Of a stretch of DNA of 64,000 nt, positions 1-13,100 are shown in pieces. The notes below the pieces were generated by a model. The model made no database searches. It was not told the DNA's origin and worked only from the letters and a program-made list of their open reading frames with translations. The translations under genes were made by a program, and so were the position numbers. Source of the DNA: Atrichornis clamosus (Eukaryota; Chordata; Aves; Passeriformes; Menuridae); the NCBI GenBank assembly GCA_013400975.1, contig WBMZ01003286.1:1-64000 (forward strand). Direction: 5' to 3'. The number at the start of each line of letters is the position of its first letter. Position 1 is the first letter of the stretch.

Positions 1-469
1 TCACACAGCCCTGTGACACCGCCGCCTGCCCCCAGCACTGGGGGTCCCCGGGAGGGCCCGCAGGGCTGTGCAGTGACCAGAGGAGGGCGCTCTTGGCTCA
101 GAATTGCCCCACCCAGCCCTTGCCCTCTCTCACCTGCAGACCCCTCCCAGTCCCCCTCACCCCCAGGTGCAGAAGAGCCTCCCCCAGCCCACCCCTGCCC
201 TCCTCCAGCTCTACATCCCCTCACTGGGCCCTTGCTTCCCCCCAGCTCGGGGGATTCGGGCATGGGAAGGGGGGATCACCTCAGTGCACGCCCCAGGGGT
301 GGCTAAGCCCCCCCAGGGACGCTGGGGACCCCCAAGGTACCGGCCTCAGCCCAGGGAAAAGACCAAACCAGCACAGAGGACTCGGCGCCAGGGATGGAGA
401 GTGCGTCTAATGATGGGAAAAGAGGGGAAAATAAGGGAAACTAGGAAATCAGCACAACAAAGTTGACTA

Positions 470-680
470 AAGCAAATATTTCCATCCCTGCAGGAGGGAG
501 CCGGGCTGACTGGAATGCTAAAAACGCCCCTATTTGCATCTTTTTAAATAGGAGCCGATAAAAGCAAATACTCCACCGCCAATAATTATAATATTTTAAT
601 TGCGTTTCTTCAGGGCTTTTGTTTTTCGGAGAGACACAAAGGCTGTGTAAACTGGCAGAAATAAATATCCCTGTTGGTGT
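470..680. promoter_or_regulatory. Candidate conserved non-coding element with POU octamer
   Basis: An AT-rich island sits in GC-rich flank. It contains ATTTGCAT (532-539), the reverse of the POU octamer ATGCAAAT, a MEF2-like TTTTTAAATA and ATAATTATAATATT. Conservation is inferred from composition only. Confidence 0.3.
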
Positions 681-958
681 GGGTTTGGGTGAGATTTCGG
701 GGGTCCTGTGTGTGTCCCCCGGGACCTGCAGCACCCCTGGGGGTCAGCTGTGACCTGGGGGGTTGCACAACCCCATCCCTGTGGGGGTGAGGGGGGGAAT
801 TTTGCTCCCCTCTCCTCCCAAATTTCTGGTTGCAGGGTCCTAAAATGTCCCTGTGCTTCTGCTGGGATTTTACAGCACCCTGACAACAGCTGTGGTTTTG
901 GGACCCCCCCTCCCAGCACCCCAAACCTCCAGGTTTGGGCGGGATGGGGGGCTCAGAT

Positions 959-1007
959 GGTTAGAATCAATGATCTTAGAGGTCTTTTCCAACCCAAATG
1001 ATTCTAG
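959..1007 (+). mobile_element. CR1 LINE 3' tail fragment
   Basis: The motif AATGATCTTAGAGGTCTTTT followed by CCAACCCAAATGATTCTAG is the end of the 3' UTR of chicken-repeat-1 elements. Only about 50 bases are recognisable. The octamer tail is reduced to one ATTCTAG. Confidence 0.85.
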
Positions 1008-3837
1008 AAAACCCCTCCCCAATTCCATTATGGTATGAAAAATTGAACCCCTCACTAATAAACCGTTGATTTGGGGTTTGGGGGTGATATCTCCGTGCTT
1101 TGTTCCCACGCTTTTAATCCACCACACATTTTTTCACTTGCTAGCAAGGGCCCCATCCAGAGGCTGCCCTGCTGTGGGGAATTTGGGATGATTCCCCCAG
1201 CCCATCCCATCCCAGCACAGCTGGGTGGGTGTTGTGGGTGAGCTGGGAGCTCCCAGTCTGGGGGAGTTCGTTCTGCAGAGTGGGAGAGCTGGAGGATGTG
1301 GAGGAGGCTGAGGCTGAGTCGTGGATGTCTTTATTTTTGGGTTTAATTCCTTAGCTACAAAAGAAAGCTTGGATTTTTGAATAGGTGACTGTAACTGCTG
1401 CTGTGTGCAGCTGCCTCCTGTCAGCTCTGCTGCTTCAGGAAACTGAATTTTGGTGGTTTTCTCCCTCTGAGAGGGAGCCACGTTGTGCAAATCACTCCCC
1501 AAAGTGCTGCGAGGTGTCCGAGAGCTGCTGCAAGGCTCCAGTGAAACAAAAACTGCTCTCATTCACTCTTGATACCCCACGGAAAAATGATTGACAAGGA
1601 GCATTCCCCAAAATCACCCCCCAGCAAGTGTAGGGCTTGTGTTTAGTGTCACTCAATGTCCCTGAGTGTGCCCAAGCATCACCCAGCTCCCGGGGAGCTC
1701 CCTCAGCCTGGGACAGACCAAATTAATACCGAATTCCCAGAGGGATAAAAGTTTTTCTGAGTTGGCTTCTAAACAGGAGTTGGTTTGCTGGGTTCCATCC
1801 TCACTTTGGTGGCCCAGGAGCTGCTCCAGCACAGGAGGGCTGAGTCCTGTCCTTAGGGGATCCAGGGAGCTGTGTCCTGGGGGAGAGAGGGTCCCCCCAT
1901 TCCCTGGACACCCCCAAACTGCCAGGGAAGGAGGGAGAGTGGTGCTGCTGAGCCCAGGATGCCCTGGCCTCAATTTTGGGTGCACTGAGGGTGAAACCTC
2001 GTTGCTCCAGGGGAGTGGTGGAGGTGGTTTTGACATTTACTGCCCAGGAGGGATTTTTCTCCTCATTTTTGGCTGGTTTGGCTGATACTGAGATATTTGT
2101 AGGGTTCAGTGGGGGCTGGGGTCCCGGTGAGGGCAGGGCTGGCTGGAAGATGGATGAGCGAGGTCATCCTGGTGGGATGGGGGGGCGTCTCAGCCTGGGG
2201 TTTGGGGTGGGAAAGAGCTGGATTCTGTGGTGAAAGGCAGAGAAAGAAAAAGGGAGTGAAGGGAACAGGAACAGCGTGGTTTGACCCGGGTTTAGCCTCC
2301 TGCCGTGTGTTGCAGGATTTAACTGGGATTGGGGGATCCCAAAAGCACAGCTGTTGAAGCCCTCCTCGGGGGAAGCCTCCCCCCCAGCCCCACGGGCTGT
2401 GTTCCCTCTGAGCCGTTCAACCCCCAGGCATAAATCCAGAGGGGAGCAGGGTTCCTTAGCTCTGGCGCTCCTGGAATGACTTGTTTTATTTAGGTTTTCA
2501 TTTCAGGAAAGAAAATGAGACTTTTCCCCCTCTTTTCAGTGTGATAGAACACAGAATTTTTTGCTGTTTTCTCCGTGCCTGGCCCCTAAGCCAGTGGGGA
2601 TGGAGCAGGAGGGGATTTTTCCTTAAAAAATCCCCATTTGTCAGCATTCCCCGTGCTCCTGGGACACCCAGAGATGTTGGAACCCTCTCCTGGCTCTTCC
2701 CCATCCCAATTCCAGCCTATCCATGGAATCAAGAGGCTGAAACCTTCAGGTCTGGTGCTAATAAACCTGAAATTGGCCTTTGCGCCGAGAGGTATTAACA
2801 GAGTTTGTTTCTTTTGAGTTAAAATTAATTTACCTCCCCCTGGGTCGAGGGCTCTGCTCACAACTGCAAATAAATCCAGGGCACATCTCGGTTGTGTGCA
2901 CCAGGATCCACGTGCAACAAGATATTTGCAGGGTCAGGGACTAATAATTTAAACTGCTGAGCAAAATAAATAAGTGTAAAGCAAAACCAAACCCAGAGCG
3001 CCACAGGAGCAGGCAATATTGTTTGCTTTTCAAATAGACACACAAAAAATACAAACAGTAGCAGGAGGGATACAGAGATTAAACTTTTTGTAAAAACAAA
3101 ATAGCAGCAATCCCACCAGGAAGCGGTGTTTCCATTTTGTATGTGCATAAGATTAGCAACACTTTGCTCCTGCTAGGAGCATCCCTCTCCCCCTCCTCCT
3201 GGGAAACTTTGTCAAAATAAATGATCTTTTTGGACCAAAAAGGGGAAAAAAAAAAAGGTGATTGAGATTTTCTGCAGAAAATATTGACTTTTAAAATTGG
3301 ACACTGCCCCTGCTCTAGCCTGGGAGGCAGCCAGGAAACATCCCCTTTTTACTTTTTCCACAGAAAATTAGATGCTTTCCTTGCAACTCTTGATGTGTCA
3401 TCAACCTGATATCCGTATGGAAGGAGGAGAGGAATGTCCTGGCTCTGTGACAGGGAATTCCGAGCCAGAGGGGAGCGAGGTGTGCAGCTGGGTTGGACAC
3501 TGTGCTGCCGCTCCTGCTGGGCTTTGTGTCTTCCTGCTGGAAATTGTGATTCCTGGAGTGTCACCACAGGGATTTTCAGTGGCAGGTCCCCAGGTAGCTG
3601 TGCCTGAGCAGCACAGGGAGCCCTGTCCTGTGCCTGCTGCCCTCCTTGCAGGTGCTTTCCATTGATAGGGGAATGTTTTCTGCTTGATACATTTTTAAGA
3701 TCTCTGAGTGTTTGATTTTTGCAGTTTCAAAATTGAAAAAAAAAAAAAAAGGCTGAAATCGATGGTTTGGTTAATAAAAAGCTCCAATCCATTTCCTTTT
3801 CAACTTCACTTTTAATGACTGGACGTGGCTCTCAGTG
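1008..3837. other. 5' flank, nothing recognised
   Basis: Mostly unique, G-rich then mixed DNA between two CR1 tails. Open frames on both strands have no domain, and I see no RNA gene. A short A-run lies near 3247 and an A16 run near 3737. Confidence 0.5.
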
Positions 3838-3921
3838 CTCTGGTTTAGTTGACAAGGCGGTGATGGGTTAAACAGGCTCGATGATCCTGGAGGTGTTTGC
3901 CAACAAAAATGATTCCGTGAT
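3838..3921 (+). mobile_element. CR1 LINE 3' end fragment, diverged
   Basis: GTTTAGTTGACAAGGCGGTG, then GGCTCGATGATCCTGGAGGT, then AATGATTCCGTGA follow the order of the CR1 3' UTR. Several substitutions suggest an old copy. Confidence 0.8.
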
Positions 3922-5139
3922 TTGCTGCAGTAACACCTTGTCCAGGTGCTTTGGAGTCACTCCTGAGGCCCCAGGGCTCCTCTCTGGTGCTGTCATGTAT
4001 CTCAAGTGAGCTTGGAAACACTCAGAGCTGGAATTAGGAATGTTTCTGGACCTGGCATGGACGGTGCTGACCACATCCCGAGCCAGCCCCAGGACCCAGC
4101 TCCCTGCATCCCCCCAGCTTTGCTCCTCTTCCATTTTCCAGGGACCCAGCCTGAGCCAAGGCGTGTGCAGGGTGGGCACAGCAGGGAGCTGCAGGGGTAG
4201 CTTTGACAAGCAGATCCCACCACATCCTCACCTTCCCCACGAGCATTTGTTGCTGGCGGCGGCTGCGGGTGGCCGGCAGTGCCCGTGCCCACCCCACTGC
4301 AGAAGGCTGGAGCCAGCATTTGAATAATGAATTCTGTTTAAGACTGAAAGCTCTGAGATCCATCTGTAACAAGACTCGAAATAATTACAGCTGATGATTG
4401 CCTGGTACCTCAGCCAGAAAAAACAGAACAGATTTTGGCCGCCAGCAATTACAAGCAGCACCCGCTCGAGCACAGGGAGAACTTTCTGAGCGAATTCATG
4501 AATACATTTGTGTGGATCGGGAATGGTGGGGATGGAGTTTGGGGTGCAGGAGTGTGGGGAAGAGGTGTCTGTGTTCATGTGGCTCCCAGAGCACTTTTCT
4601 GGGATGGATGATGGCATGGCTGTGCCCTTGGGGTGAGTGTCTGTCTGCAGAATAGTTTGGGGCTGGGAGGAGCAGGGAATCCATACCCAGACCTGTGCTT
4701 GGGGTTGTGACACACAGCAGGATAAGAATTGGTGGGGAAACAGGAGAAAAACAGGGAAAAGTGTGGTCAGAATGAGGCCCTTCCCAGGAGCAGAGAGGTA
4801 CATGGAGGTGGCGGAAGAGGGCGATGAATTTTGTACTCAGCTTTGCTAAGCATCTTCCCCCATTCCTTTGGGTTTGTGGCTTTGCAGGCAGGGGCTGAGT
4901 GGAGCAGGAGGGTTTCTCCATCCAACACAACGGTGCTGCCCTTTGGGGCTGCCAAAACCCCACGTGCTGTCCCCAGCAGCCCTGCTCAGATTTGCCTTCC
5001 TCATAATGGGGATAATTTATCAAATAGTGAATAATATGCTTCCCTTCTTCCATGTCTCTTCCACGTATCATTTCAACTGACTGAAAATTGTCAAATTAGA
5101 CTATTTTCCTTGAGTGTTCCATTTAGGAGCAGGGGGAGC

Positions 5140-5222
5140 TGAAGGCTTTGATAATTGAGCTGTGCGCTCCGCCGACGTCGCGTAAAATAAGCAGCGAATA
5201 AAACAGTTCCTGCCCGAGCTCC
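5140..5222. promoter_or_regulatory. Candidate conserved non-coding element
   Basis: GATAATTGAGC is followed by CpG-containing, non-repetitive DNA (CCGCCGACGTCGCGTAAAAT). Preserved CpGs next to AT-rich words outside a promoter often mark conserved elements. GACGTCGC contains a CRE-like half site. Confidence 0.28.
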
Positions 5223-5364
5223 AAGGAATGCCCTCCTTGGTGAAGTGTAGGCTTCTCTTTTGAGAGGTGCCGATGATCCTTAAAAGTCTGTTTTCTGTGC
5301 CCCCAGAGTGTGGCTGGCTGAGGCTGACACGGGGAAACCTCGGCTCGGGGACTGTAAGGACGCG

Positions 5365-5545
5365 GCGCTATCGCTTTTTCCCATCCGCCGAAATCGCGTG
5401 TGCTCGGAATTGTCCCGGCGTAATGTGTCTGTATTAATCATCGCTCCCTTATCTTGTTCGGCTCCAATCTACAAGGATCTGCTTAGTTCTCCTCTGCACC
5501 TTAAATTCTCTTTTATCTCAACTGGTGTCACCGCCGAGCCTGCAG
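5365..5545. promoter_or_regulatory. Candidate conserved non-coding element, CpG-retaining
   Basis: Several isolated CpGs (GCGCTATCGC, CCGCCGAAATCGCG, CCGGCGTAATG) alternate with TATTAATCATCG and CTTATCTTG. The mix differs from the flanking G-rich DNA and from any repeat I know. Confidence 0.3.
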
Positions 5546-6327
5546 ACAGCTGGAGCAGCTTTCCTCCGGCAGCTGGAAAACGCGTGCGGGGGCTCCCTGC
5601 TCTGACCCCACCCCCGGATTTTCCGTGGGACGTGGGGCTGTTGTGTGACCCAGCTGGACTAGTGTTGGCATTGAGGATGTGATGGTCTGTTGTGTGTCTC
5701 TGCTCTGCAGGCATCCTCCTGGCCGTGTGTGATCCTGGTGGTGGGAGGGATGCTCCCAACCTTCGGAGTGGCGAGGCAGGAGCCTCGTGTCCAAAGAAAT
5801 GGTGTGATGGGGAGCTGGATGCTCTTTCAGCTGTTTCCTTTCCCCCTGACCAGAATGACCTCACTGACCCCCCCATTTCTGGTGATGAGTCCGTCTGGAA
5901 ATAGGAAAGACAAAGATGGGAGACCTCACGCATCCCTGAGTGTTTCCATACGTGGGGCACAAAGTGTACAGCAAGGTCCTGTCCTGGGGGGCTTTTCCTC
6001 AGGGAATCTCTTGCCCTTGTATTTCCCATCCAAGCTTCGGTAGACGCCAAACCAGAAGGCATTTTGTTTTATGCCAAAGCAGCCTGCCAGCCCTGAGTAG
6101 ATATGCAGGGAGGTTTTGCTGGTCCTTCCCTATGTCCTGAGCTTATCTTGTGTTGCAAGTGGGTTTTGTAGGCTCTTTATTGGTGTTGGGATGGGGGGAT
6201 TTCTTCTTCAGTGATCCAAGTTATTTTCTCCCTTTCTATCTTTATCACTGGACCTACTTAAATAAAACAGGACCTATGAAATGACTAGTGAGTCCAGGTG
6301 CCCAATTTGAATTATGATGATTCTGTT

Positions 6328-6590
6328 AGAGAATCCCAGGATCTTTAAGGTTGGAAAAGACCTTTAAGGTCACCAAGTCCAACCACCGCCATGTTCACCA
6401 TTAAACCACGTCCTCAAGTGCCATCTCCATGTGTTTTTTGAGCACTTCCCAGGATGGTGACTCCACCACTTCCCTGGGTAGTCTTTTCAAATGTTTTACA
6501 ATTCTTTCCACGCAGAAAACCTTTTCCCTAATATCTAATCTGGTGCAACTTGAGGCCATTTCTTCTCATCCTGTCTCTCTGCATCATCCT
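6328..6590 (-). mobile_element. CR1 LINE 3' fragment
   Basis: In reverse orientation this stretch reads as a CR1 3' end. On the plus strand it has GGTTGGAAAAGACCTTTAAG, ATGGTGACTCCACCACTTCC and GCAACTTGAGGCCATTTCTT in the expected order and spacing. It is one of the longest CR1 pieces here. The 5' truncation at about 6590 is typical of CR1 insertions. Confidence 0.93.
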
Positions 6591-7044
6591 GTTTTGGGAT
6601 GAAACACAAGGTCCCGCGTCTGCCATCCTAAACCAATGGCTTTCCACAGCCTCTCCTAGAAATGTCCATTTAATCCCAGAATATAGGAGCTGCTTGGGCC
6701 ATATAGACTGTGCAGCATCTCTTAATGGGGACCCAAACAAATGGAACAGCTGGTTAATCAGTTCAAGTGGCTGGGAACCAGTTTACCATGCATTAAGTAC
6801 CCTTTGATTCTCTTTAATTGGGACTTTGCAGAGACCCTGACGTCCAGTAATAAGGACAGTGGGAAGCTGATCAGACAGCTCGTTAACACTCAATTAATGC
6901 CGCTCTGTACGTCTGTGGGCAGCCGAGGTGGAATGGGATGGCAAAGGCAATTTCCAGAGTGCCTGATCCCAGGCCGCCGCGTGGAGCGGCGCTGCCGCCG
7001 TGCCCGTGTGCAGTCGAAGTGGAATTAAAATTTGAAGTGGAATT

Positions 7045-7190
7045 AAAAGTTGAAGTGCGATTTTTTTAGGTGAATGCAGCCACTTTACACAGTGCAGAAT
7101 CAGTTCATTTTTAATTTATAGGCGCAATTAAAGCGCACTAAGAATAAAATTCATAAATCTTTAGCTAACTGACTGTGATTCTTCTGAAAA
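7045..7190. promoter_or_regulatory. Candidate conserved non-coding element
   Basis: The stretch is AT-rich with TTTTTAATTTATAGGCGCAAT, AAAGCGCACTAAG and CATAAATC, which are homeodomain/HOX-like words. It is neither repetitive nor protein-coding in any frame. Confidence 0.3.
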
Positions 7191-10100
7191 CTCTTTTTGT
7201 TCCTCCTGATGTGGGTGATATGGGCACCTGGCGTGCCTGGAATTATATTAATAGCCAGTTATTCCCCTTCACCCTCTTCCTTGTCAATCCTGCAGGCTTA
7301 ATTAATCTTCCCTGGACGTGCCCTTGCCATGCTGGTGTGTTTGCTTTGCACCCACAGCCACATAAAGCCTCAGCAGAAGATTTAAGTGTTGGCTTTGGCT
7401 GAGGGGCCTGAGCCAGGAGGGTGAATTTCTGCCCGTGGTGTTTGTTGAGATGCAGAAATGGAGCATGGGATGCCAGATGCCATCCTGTGCCTTGCTCCAG
7501 GGATCCGCTTGGCCTGTGCACCACCTGAGATGCAGAGGGGAAAAGGGACATGGCCCTGGGTGTCTCTGGGTGGAGAGTCGTGGCTCTGACTCTACTGGGA
7601 GCACTGGAAAGGAGTTGGATGGAGGAGTTGCCTGGCAAAGGAGGGAAGGAGCTCTCAGAAGAGGCATCTCGGTCTGTAGCAGCTCTGGAGGGTTTTCCTG
7701 TGGCACAGGTGAAGGAAGATCTCAGTGGTCTGGGTTCAGCTTTTTTCTCTCCCAGTCGCTTTCCCATCATTTTCCCTCTGGCCAGACGGGTGTCCACGCT
7801 TGGCAGAGCATGGCTGGAGGGGTAATTGCATCTCTGCATTTCCCTAATGAGCTCTGGGCCTGCTAATGAGCCTGTTGCTCCTCAGCAAAGGAGGTCCAAC
7901 AGAGAACCTCTGCTCCAAGGGGGGCACAGCTTTGATCAGGGGGTGTATCTTGTCCCCTGCGTGGTCAGAGTGGGACAATTCCCTGTGGGCCTCTTTGTAA
8001 CTCAGCTCCTCCAACCATTTATCGCTGTCAATCGTGGATTCTTTTAAGGGCCTGATTCCCCCCTTCTTTCTTTTCTTTTTTTCCTTTTTTATTTTATTTT
8101 TTTTTTCATTACATCTGCACACTCAGTCATGCAAAAAATTACACGATTTCAGAGCTTCAGCTGACTCCGGTCTCGGAGCGCGGGGGCTGCTTAGCAGTGC
8201 CATCCCCTTTCAATCAGCCCTGTGCACAAAAGAGACACTCTGGAACAACACAGCCTTGGGATGAAAAGGGGCTCTGTCCCATGCACTCCCTGGGGAATGC
8301 TGGTGCTTTCCCAGCTGGTCCTCAGCGCATCCTCTGCCTGCATCCTTTGGGATAATGACAGAGACTGGGTTCTGGAGGTTGGGTGGAGTTTGAACATGCC
8401 GAGAGATGCAACAGGTGGGGATTTAGGTGTTTAGTGCTGCTGATTCCCAAACGGGTGCTTTGGTGTTGCTTTGTTTGCTGGCTGTGTGTCTGCTGCTACA
8501 AAATTCAGGGTGGATGGAGCTGGTTTGAGCATCTTCATCCTCCCAGGGGACAAATCATCGTCATCCTCCCAGGGGACAAATCAGCCTCCCTGCAGCAGCA
8601 GTTCCCAGCATGTCAGGGCTGGAGAAGGCCTGGCATTCCCTCAGCTCTTTGGATGTGCCCTGGAGGATGCTGAGCTGTGGGAAGAGCTCCCAGCCCTGCT
8701 GTGGACTCGCCCCAAAGCCCGTAGCTGCAGTTTTGTCCTGCCTTTGCAGCGTTTGCAGGTGGGCTGCTGAGATGGGGGTGAGATTAAACACGTGGCTGGA
8801 GCCAGCTCGGGGAGGCGGTGTGAGATTTTCCTTGCAGTTTATAGACTACAAAACCCTGCCTTTCCAACACTTTCCCTCCTTCACCGTGGAAAGCCTCAAT
8901 TCTGCTGTTAAAACGTGGTTTCCAGGAGAGGCAGGTGCCTGCTGCTGAGCACATGTGTCACACTCCCAGGACATCTCCGGCCACCCCTTCCCCAGGGAGC
9001 TGAAACACCACGTCATCCCTGTCATTCATGATCAAAAGCCCTGTATTTTTAGGCTGGTGATGACTGAAGATAAATCTGTAGCTTTGAAAGGAGGGGCAGA
9101 GGGTAAAAGGAAAGTTATTCCTTTCCTTCCACCTCTGCCCTTGAGTAGGAGCTGATAAAATCCATGAGCAGGTCTCTGCTCTGCCAGGAGATCAGCCTCC
9201 ACTCCAGCTTTGCCCAGGAGTCCTGTGGATGAAATAGCAAGCACTGGGGCTGGAGCAGGTAGAGGAGGCATAATCAGATGAGTAGTTAAAGGTCTGGTAT
9301 CCTGTGGGGACACGTGTGATTGATCAGCCTTGCAAAAATAAATAACCCAGCCCTTTAGATCTATGTAGCCATTTTAAATTTTTAATAAATCTGTGTGTAT
9401 GGTGAAGGATAAGTCGTCACCCTGCACTCTGTGCCTCTGATCCTCTGAGTGAATCTATCATGCTCTCCCTTTTGGAGACTTCACATCCTGCTGATAAGCA
9501 GTTTAAAGCTCCTGTCCCGTCTTTATCTCATCGAGGTGCGACAGAGCCTGGGCTGGATATTGGCCTGGCTGGGGACGCTCCATCTCTGAATGGTGAGAAG
9601 GGAGAGTCCAAACCCAGTGCCTCTGGCTTTGCCAGCCTGTGGTGTCCCCAGGATTGCAGCAGGAGGAGGGAGAAGACCTGAAAAGAAGTGGTGGGATATG
9701 AAATCCTCCAAAGAGGTGCAGCGTGTGGAGCAGGGGCAGCTGCCGGCTGTGGTGGCAGCAGAGATAACACAGCAGCCTTCCAGAAGTGGGGAAATGATGG
9801 CACGAGGTGAACAGCATCTGCAAACTAATCACGGCAGGGCCTACAGAGCAGGGCTTGGGCTCTCTCTGCATGGAGTCGAGGCACGAGGGAATGATGCAGC
9901 CTGGCAGAGCTGATCTGTTCTTGCTGGAAAGAGCAATCAGGGACCTGAGGAAAGAGTTTGCTCCTCTGGGAGGCGGAAGGATCCAGATGCAGCTGAGTTG
10001 CATGCCTGGGAAGCACAGAAACTGTTTGAAGGCAAAATATGCTTTTCCTGTGGCTTTGTGTAGGGCTCCAGGGAGGGGCTGTGGGTGCCAGTGCTCCCCT

Positions 10101-13100
10101 GCCATTACCAGAGCTTTGTGAAAGACTTTTGTCACTTCTGTGCCCTTTTTGTGCCATGCAGCTGCTCAGTTATATCTGCCCCACGTGACCTGTGCAGTCA
10201 AAGCTGCTGCCATCCCCCGCTAAGCATGCAGGGGCTCTGCCATCCTTTCCTAGCCGAGGTTCCAGGGCAGGGGATGAGGTTTCCCAGTCCCTCACTCCCT
10301 GCCAGGCTGTGGCACACACAGCCCAGGGAACACACACTGCTGTGCCAGGGCTCTCTCTTTCCCACTGGAAGCCTGTGGCCGGGATGTGAGCGATCTCCCT
10401 GGGAAGTGATGCTGTTAAGGTGCATATCCCAACATGGCAATACGAACTCCATGCCCAGCAGGGAGGCAAATCCCAGCTCGGAACGCTTTGGTGTTTTATT
10501 TTTACCATTGCTGTGGGAAAGCCTGTAAAATCTCCAGAGCCATGGCAACGTGGATGCTGTTGTCCCCCCACGCTCAGTGGGAATGACACGTCTGTCTGTG
10601 TCACCTGCACAGGGCCCGAGCTCCTGCTGGAAGCTCTTGGCTGCAATTAACTTCTACTTAAGCCCAGATAATTACTGATTTGGGTGATTTGGTTGTTTTT
10701 TTTTTTTTGTACAGAATGTCTAACAGCCATCAGTATTTTTAAAATTTGAGCTGGCAACAAATTCCAGTAGTGGTAGGAACATCTGGAGTAGGTGCTGGCG
10801 CCTCGTTGATGCTCTCAGTGGGTGCTGTCAAGGAGAAGGCAGGAATAGGTGAGACCTGAGGTCAGCTGGAGGGAAAACCTTCCCCTGTTCCCCTAATACG
10901 GTGTTACTGAACTCTGGGCTTGGATGGTGGATTTGGGACCTCCAGGAGGAGGTGCTGGTGATGCTTGGAGTTATGGTCTGGCCACCCATTGTCACCGGCA
11001 GCCCCGAATTTCCCCCCAGCCCCGCACAGGGGCTCTCCTTGTCCTGCTGCCCTCCCCTGCTGATGGACAGGCAGGGAGAGACCTCATCTTTGCAGGAGCT
11101 CCTTCCTTCATCCATGGCCCAAATGGTGTGTGGTGCGAGGTGGCTTTTGCCAAGAGCAGACGGAGCCCAGCGCTGTTTGCAGAGGCAGCGAGAGCAGCCC
11201 TGGGGACAGCGGGCAGCGAGCACCGTGCGGTGACAGGCAGAGGGAGCCCCAGGCTCGAAAGCAAAGGGATGAGCAGGGAAAGGTGTCCCAGCCACCCAGG
11301 AGATGGGCACGGCCCTGGCACGGCGGTGGGAGCCGGTGCTGCAGCCTCTGGGTGGTCCCAGCCTGGCAGAGCTGTGATCTCCGTCCCTTTTAAGCACCCC
11401 TGCTCTGCTCTTTAGGAAAACTTATTAAAAGCAAACATCTCCTGGCTCTGCAGTAATTGAGAGCTATCACTGGAGCACCAGGATGCTCTTTAAAGCCTGA
11501 TGGGGGAGGCGAGAAGGTAAAAGGCTGGGGATGAAGGCCAGCCAGGCAGGATGAAATAGCATTTAACAATGAGCAGGTTTGCCTTGGGCATCCTGGCAGG
11601 CATGGCAGCTCTAGGTGGGAGGTTGCTGGCACCCAGGTGTCATTTACTTTTATTTCTTGATGGTATTTTTAACCTTTCAGGGGCCAGGAAAGCCAGTCCT
11701 GCTATCAGCACAGATGAGGATGGCTGCAGGGCTTTGGGTACCTTTGATGATCTACAGCAATTTTTCTCCTCCCTTCATCTGAGGCAAACCCTGCTAACAT
11801 TCTCTGTGTCCCTTCCTCTGCCAGAGCCAAACAGGGAGCCAAGGACCTTTTTCTGGGGTGAATTTGGCCCTGTGAGCACTGCAAACCTTCCCACTGGTTT
11901 TTTAAACACTCTCATCAGCAGAGCCCAGATCTGGCAGCCAGATTCCTCGCTCAGGTTTAAATGAGGGATTGCATCCCTCCTGTGCTCTGTTTGTTGTCTC
12001 CATTTCTCTGATCACCAGCAAAGATGGTTTTTTTAGACATCCTGCTTCTTGCAGATAATATTCCTCCTTGAGCAGACCTGCTTGGGCTTAAATAGGCAAA
12101 GTGTTGGGGAGCGTGTGTGCAGATTTTGCTGAGCTGCTCTGTGGTGAAGGTGTGGGGGCCCAAAATGCTGCTCCTGAGAGGAACAAGGAATCGCAGGGAC
12201 AGTGGGTGGGGGTGAGGAGGTGGAGCAGAGCTACCAGGGAAGATGATGACTGGGGAAGAGCACTTAGGAGGAAGGCAGCCTTCCCAAGGTGGTAACATCA
12301 GCCCGGCTCCGTTCAGGAGACAAGGGATCCCCAGGCATCCCCAGCGTGTTGCTCTCACAGCTTTTTTGGATGGCACAGTGCATTTGGCCATGTTTTTGCT
12401 CTGCTGCAGCCCCTGAAACCAGTTGTCTGACATGTCTCACTCCTGTATGGCCGAAATAATTGTGTGAGTGGCATCCAGTGCTCTCTTTACTCTTCTTTGC
12501 ATCCTCCCTCTTGTGACTATATGTAAAAGCCACTTTCATCTCCTGCCTCCTTTAGCATTTTCCATCCTATTCTTTTTTTCCCCCTTCTTTTTCTCTCCAC
12601 AAAAAGCAAAATTTTTGAAAATGAAATGAAGAGAGAAAGAGAGAAAAAGAAAGCTCAGATGCAAGTTTTTTTTGCTCATGAAAAGGAAAGCGTGGAATAC
12701 AACAAATTAAATAGCCACCCGGTGAGAAAAAAGGGATTGGAGTGAAAAATGGGCAGGGGGGGATAAAACTCAGATGAAAAAGGCAGGCTGGTGCTGGAAG
12801 ATGCCAGACAGGTCTGGGAATAGAGGCATAGCATGGCAGTAAAATAATTGTACCCCTTCGGCTGCAGTCCAGCACTGCTTTCTGCCTCGCTAACCCAAGC
12901 CTGCCATCCTCTGTTAGCTCCTGCAATATTTTATCCACCAGCTCGGGCTCTGTTTCACCAGCAGTGGAGAGGACTAGATTAATTAGGAGAGATCTCTCTC
13001 CCACAGCCAACCCGGCTCTGCGGGGGGAAGGCTGGGAACTATTTAAAGGGATGAAGATGTACTGCAGCAGCTGCCATCTCTCTGGCTGGTAATGTGCTCC

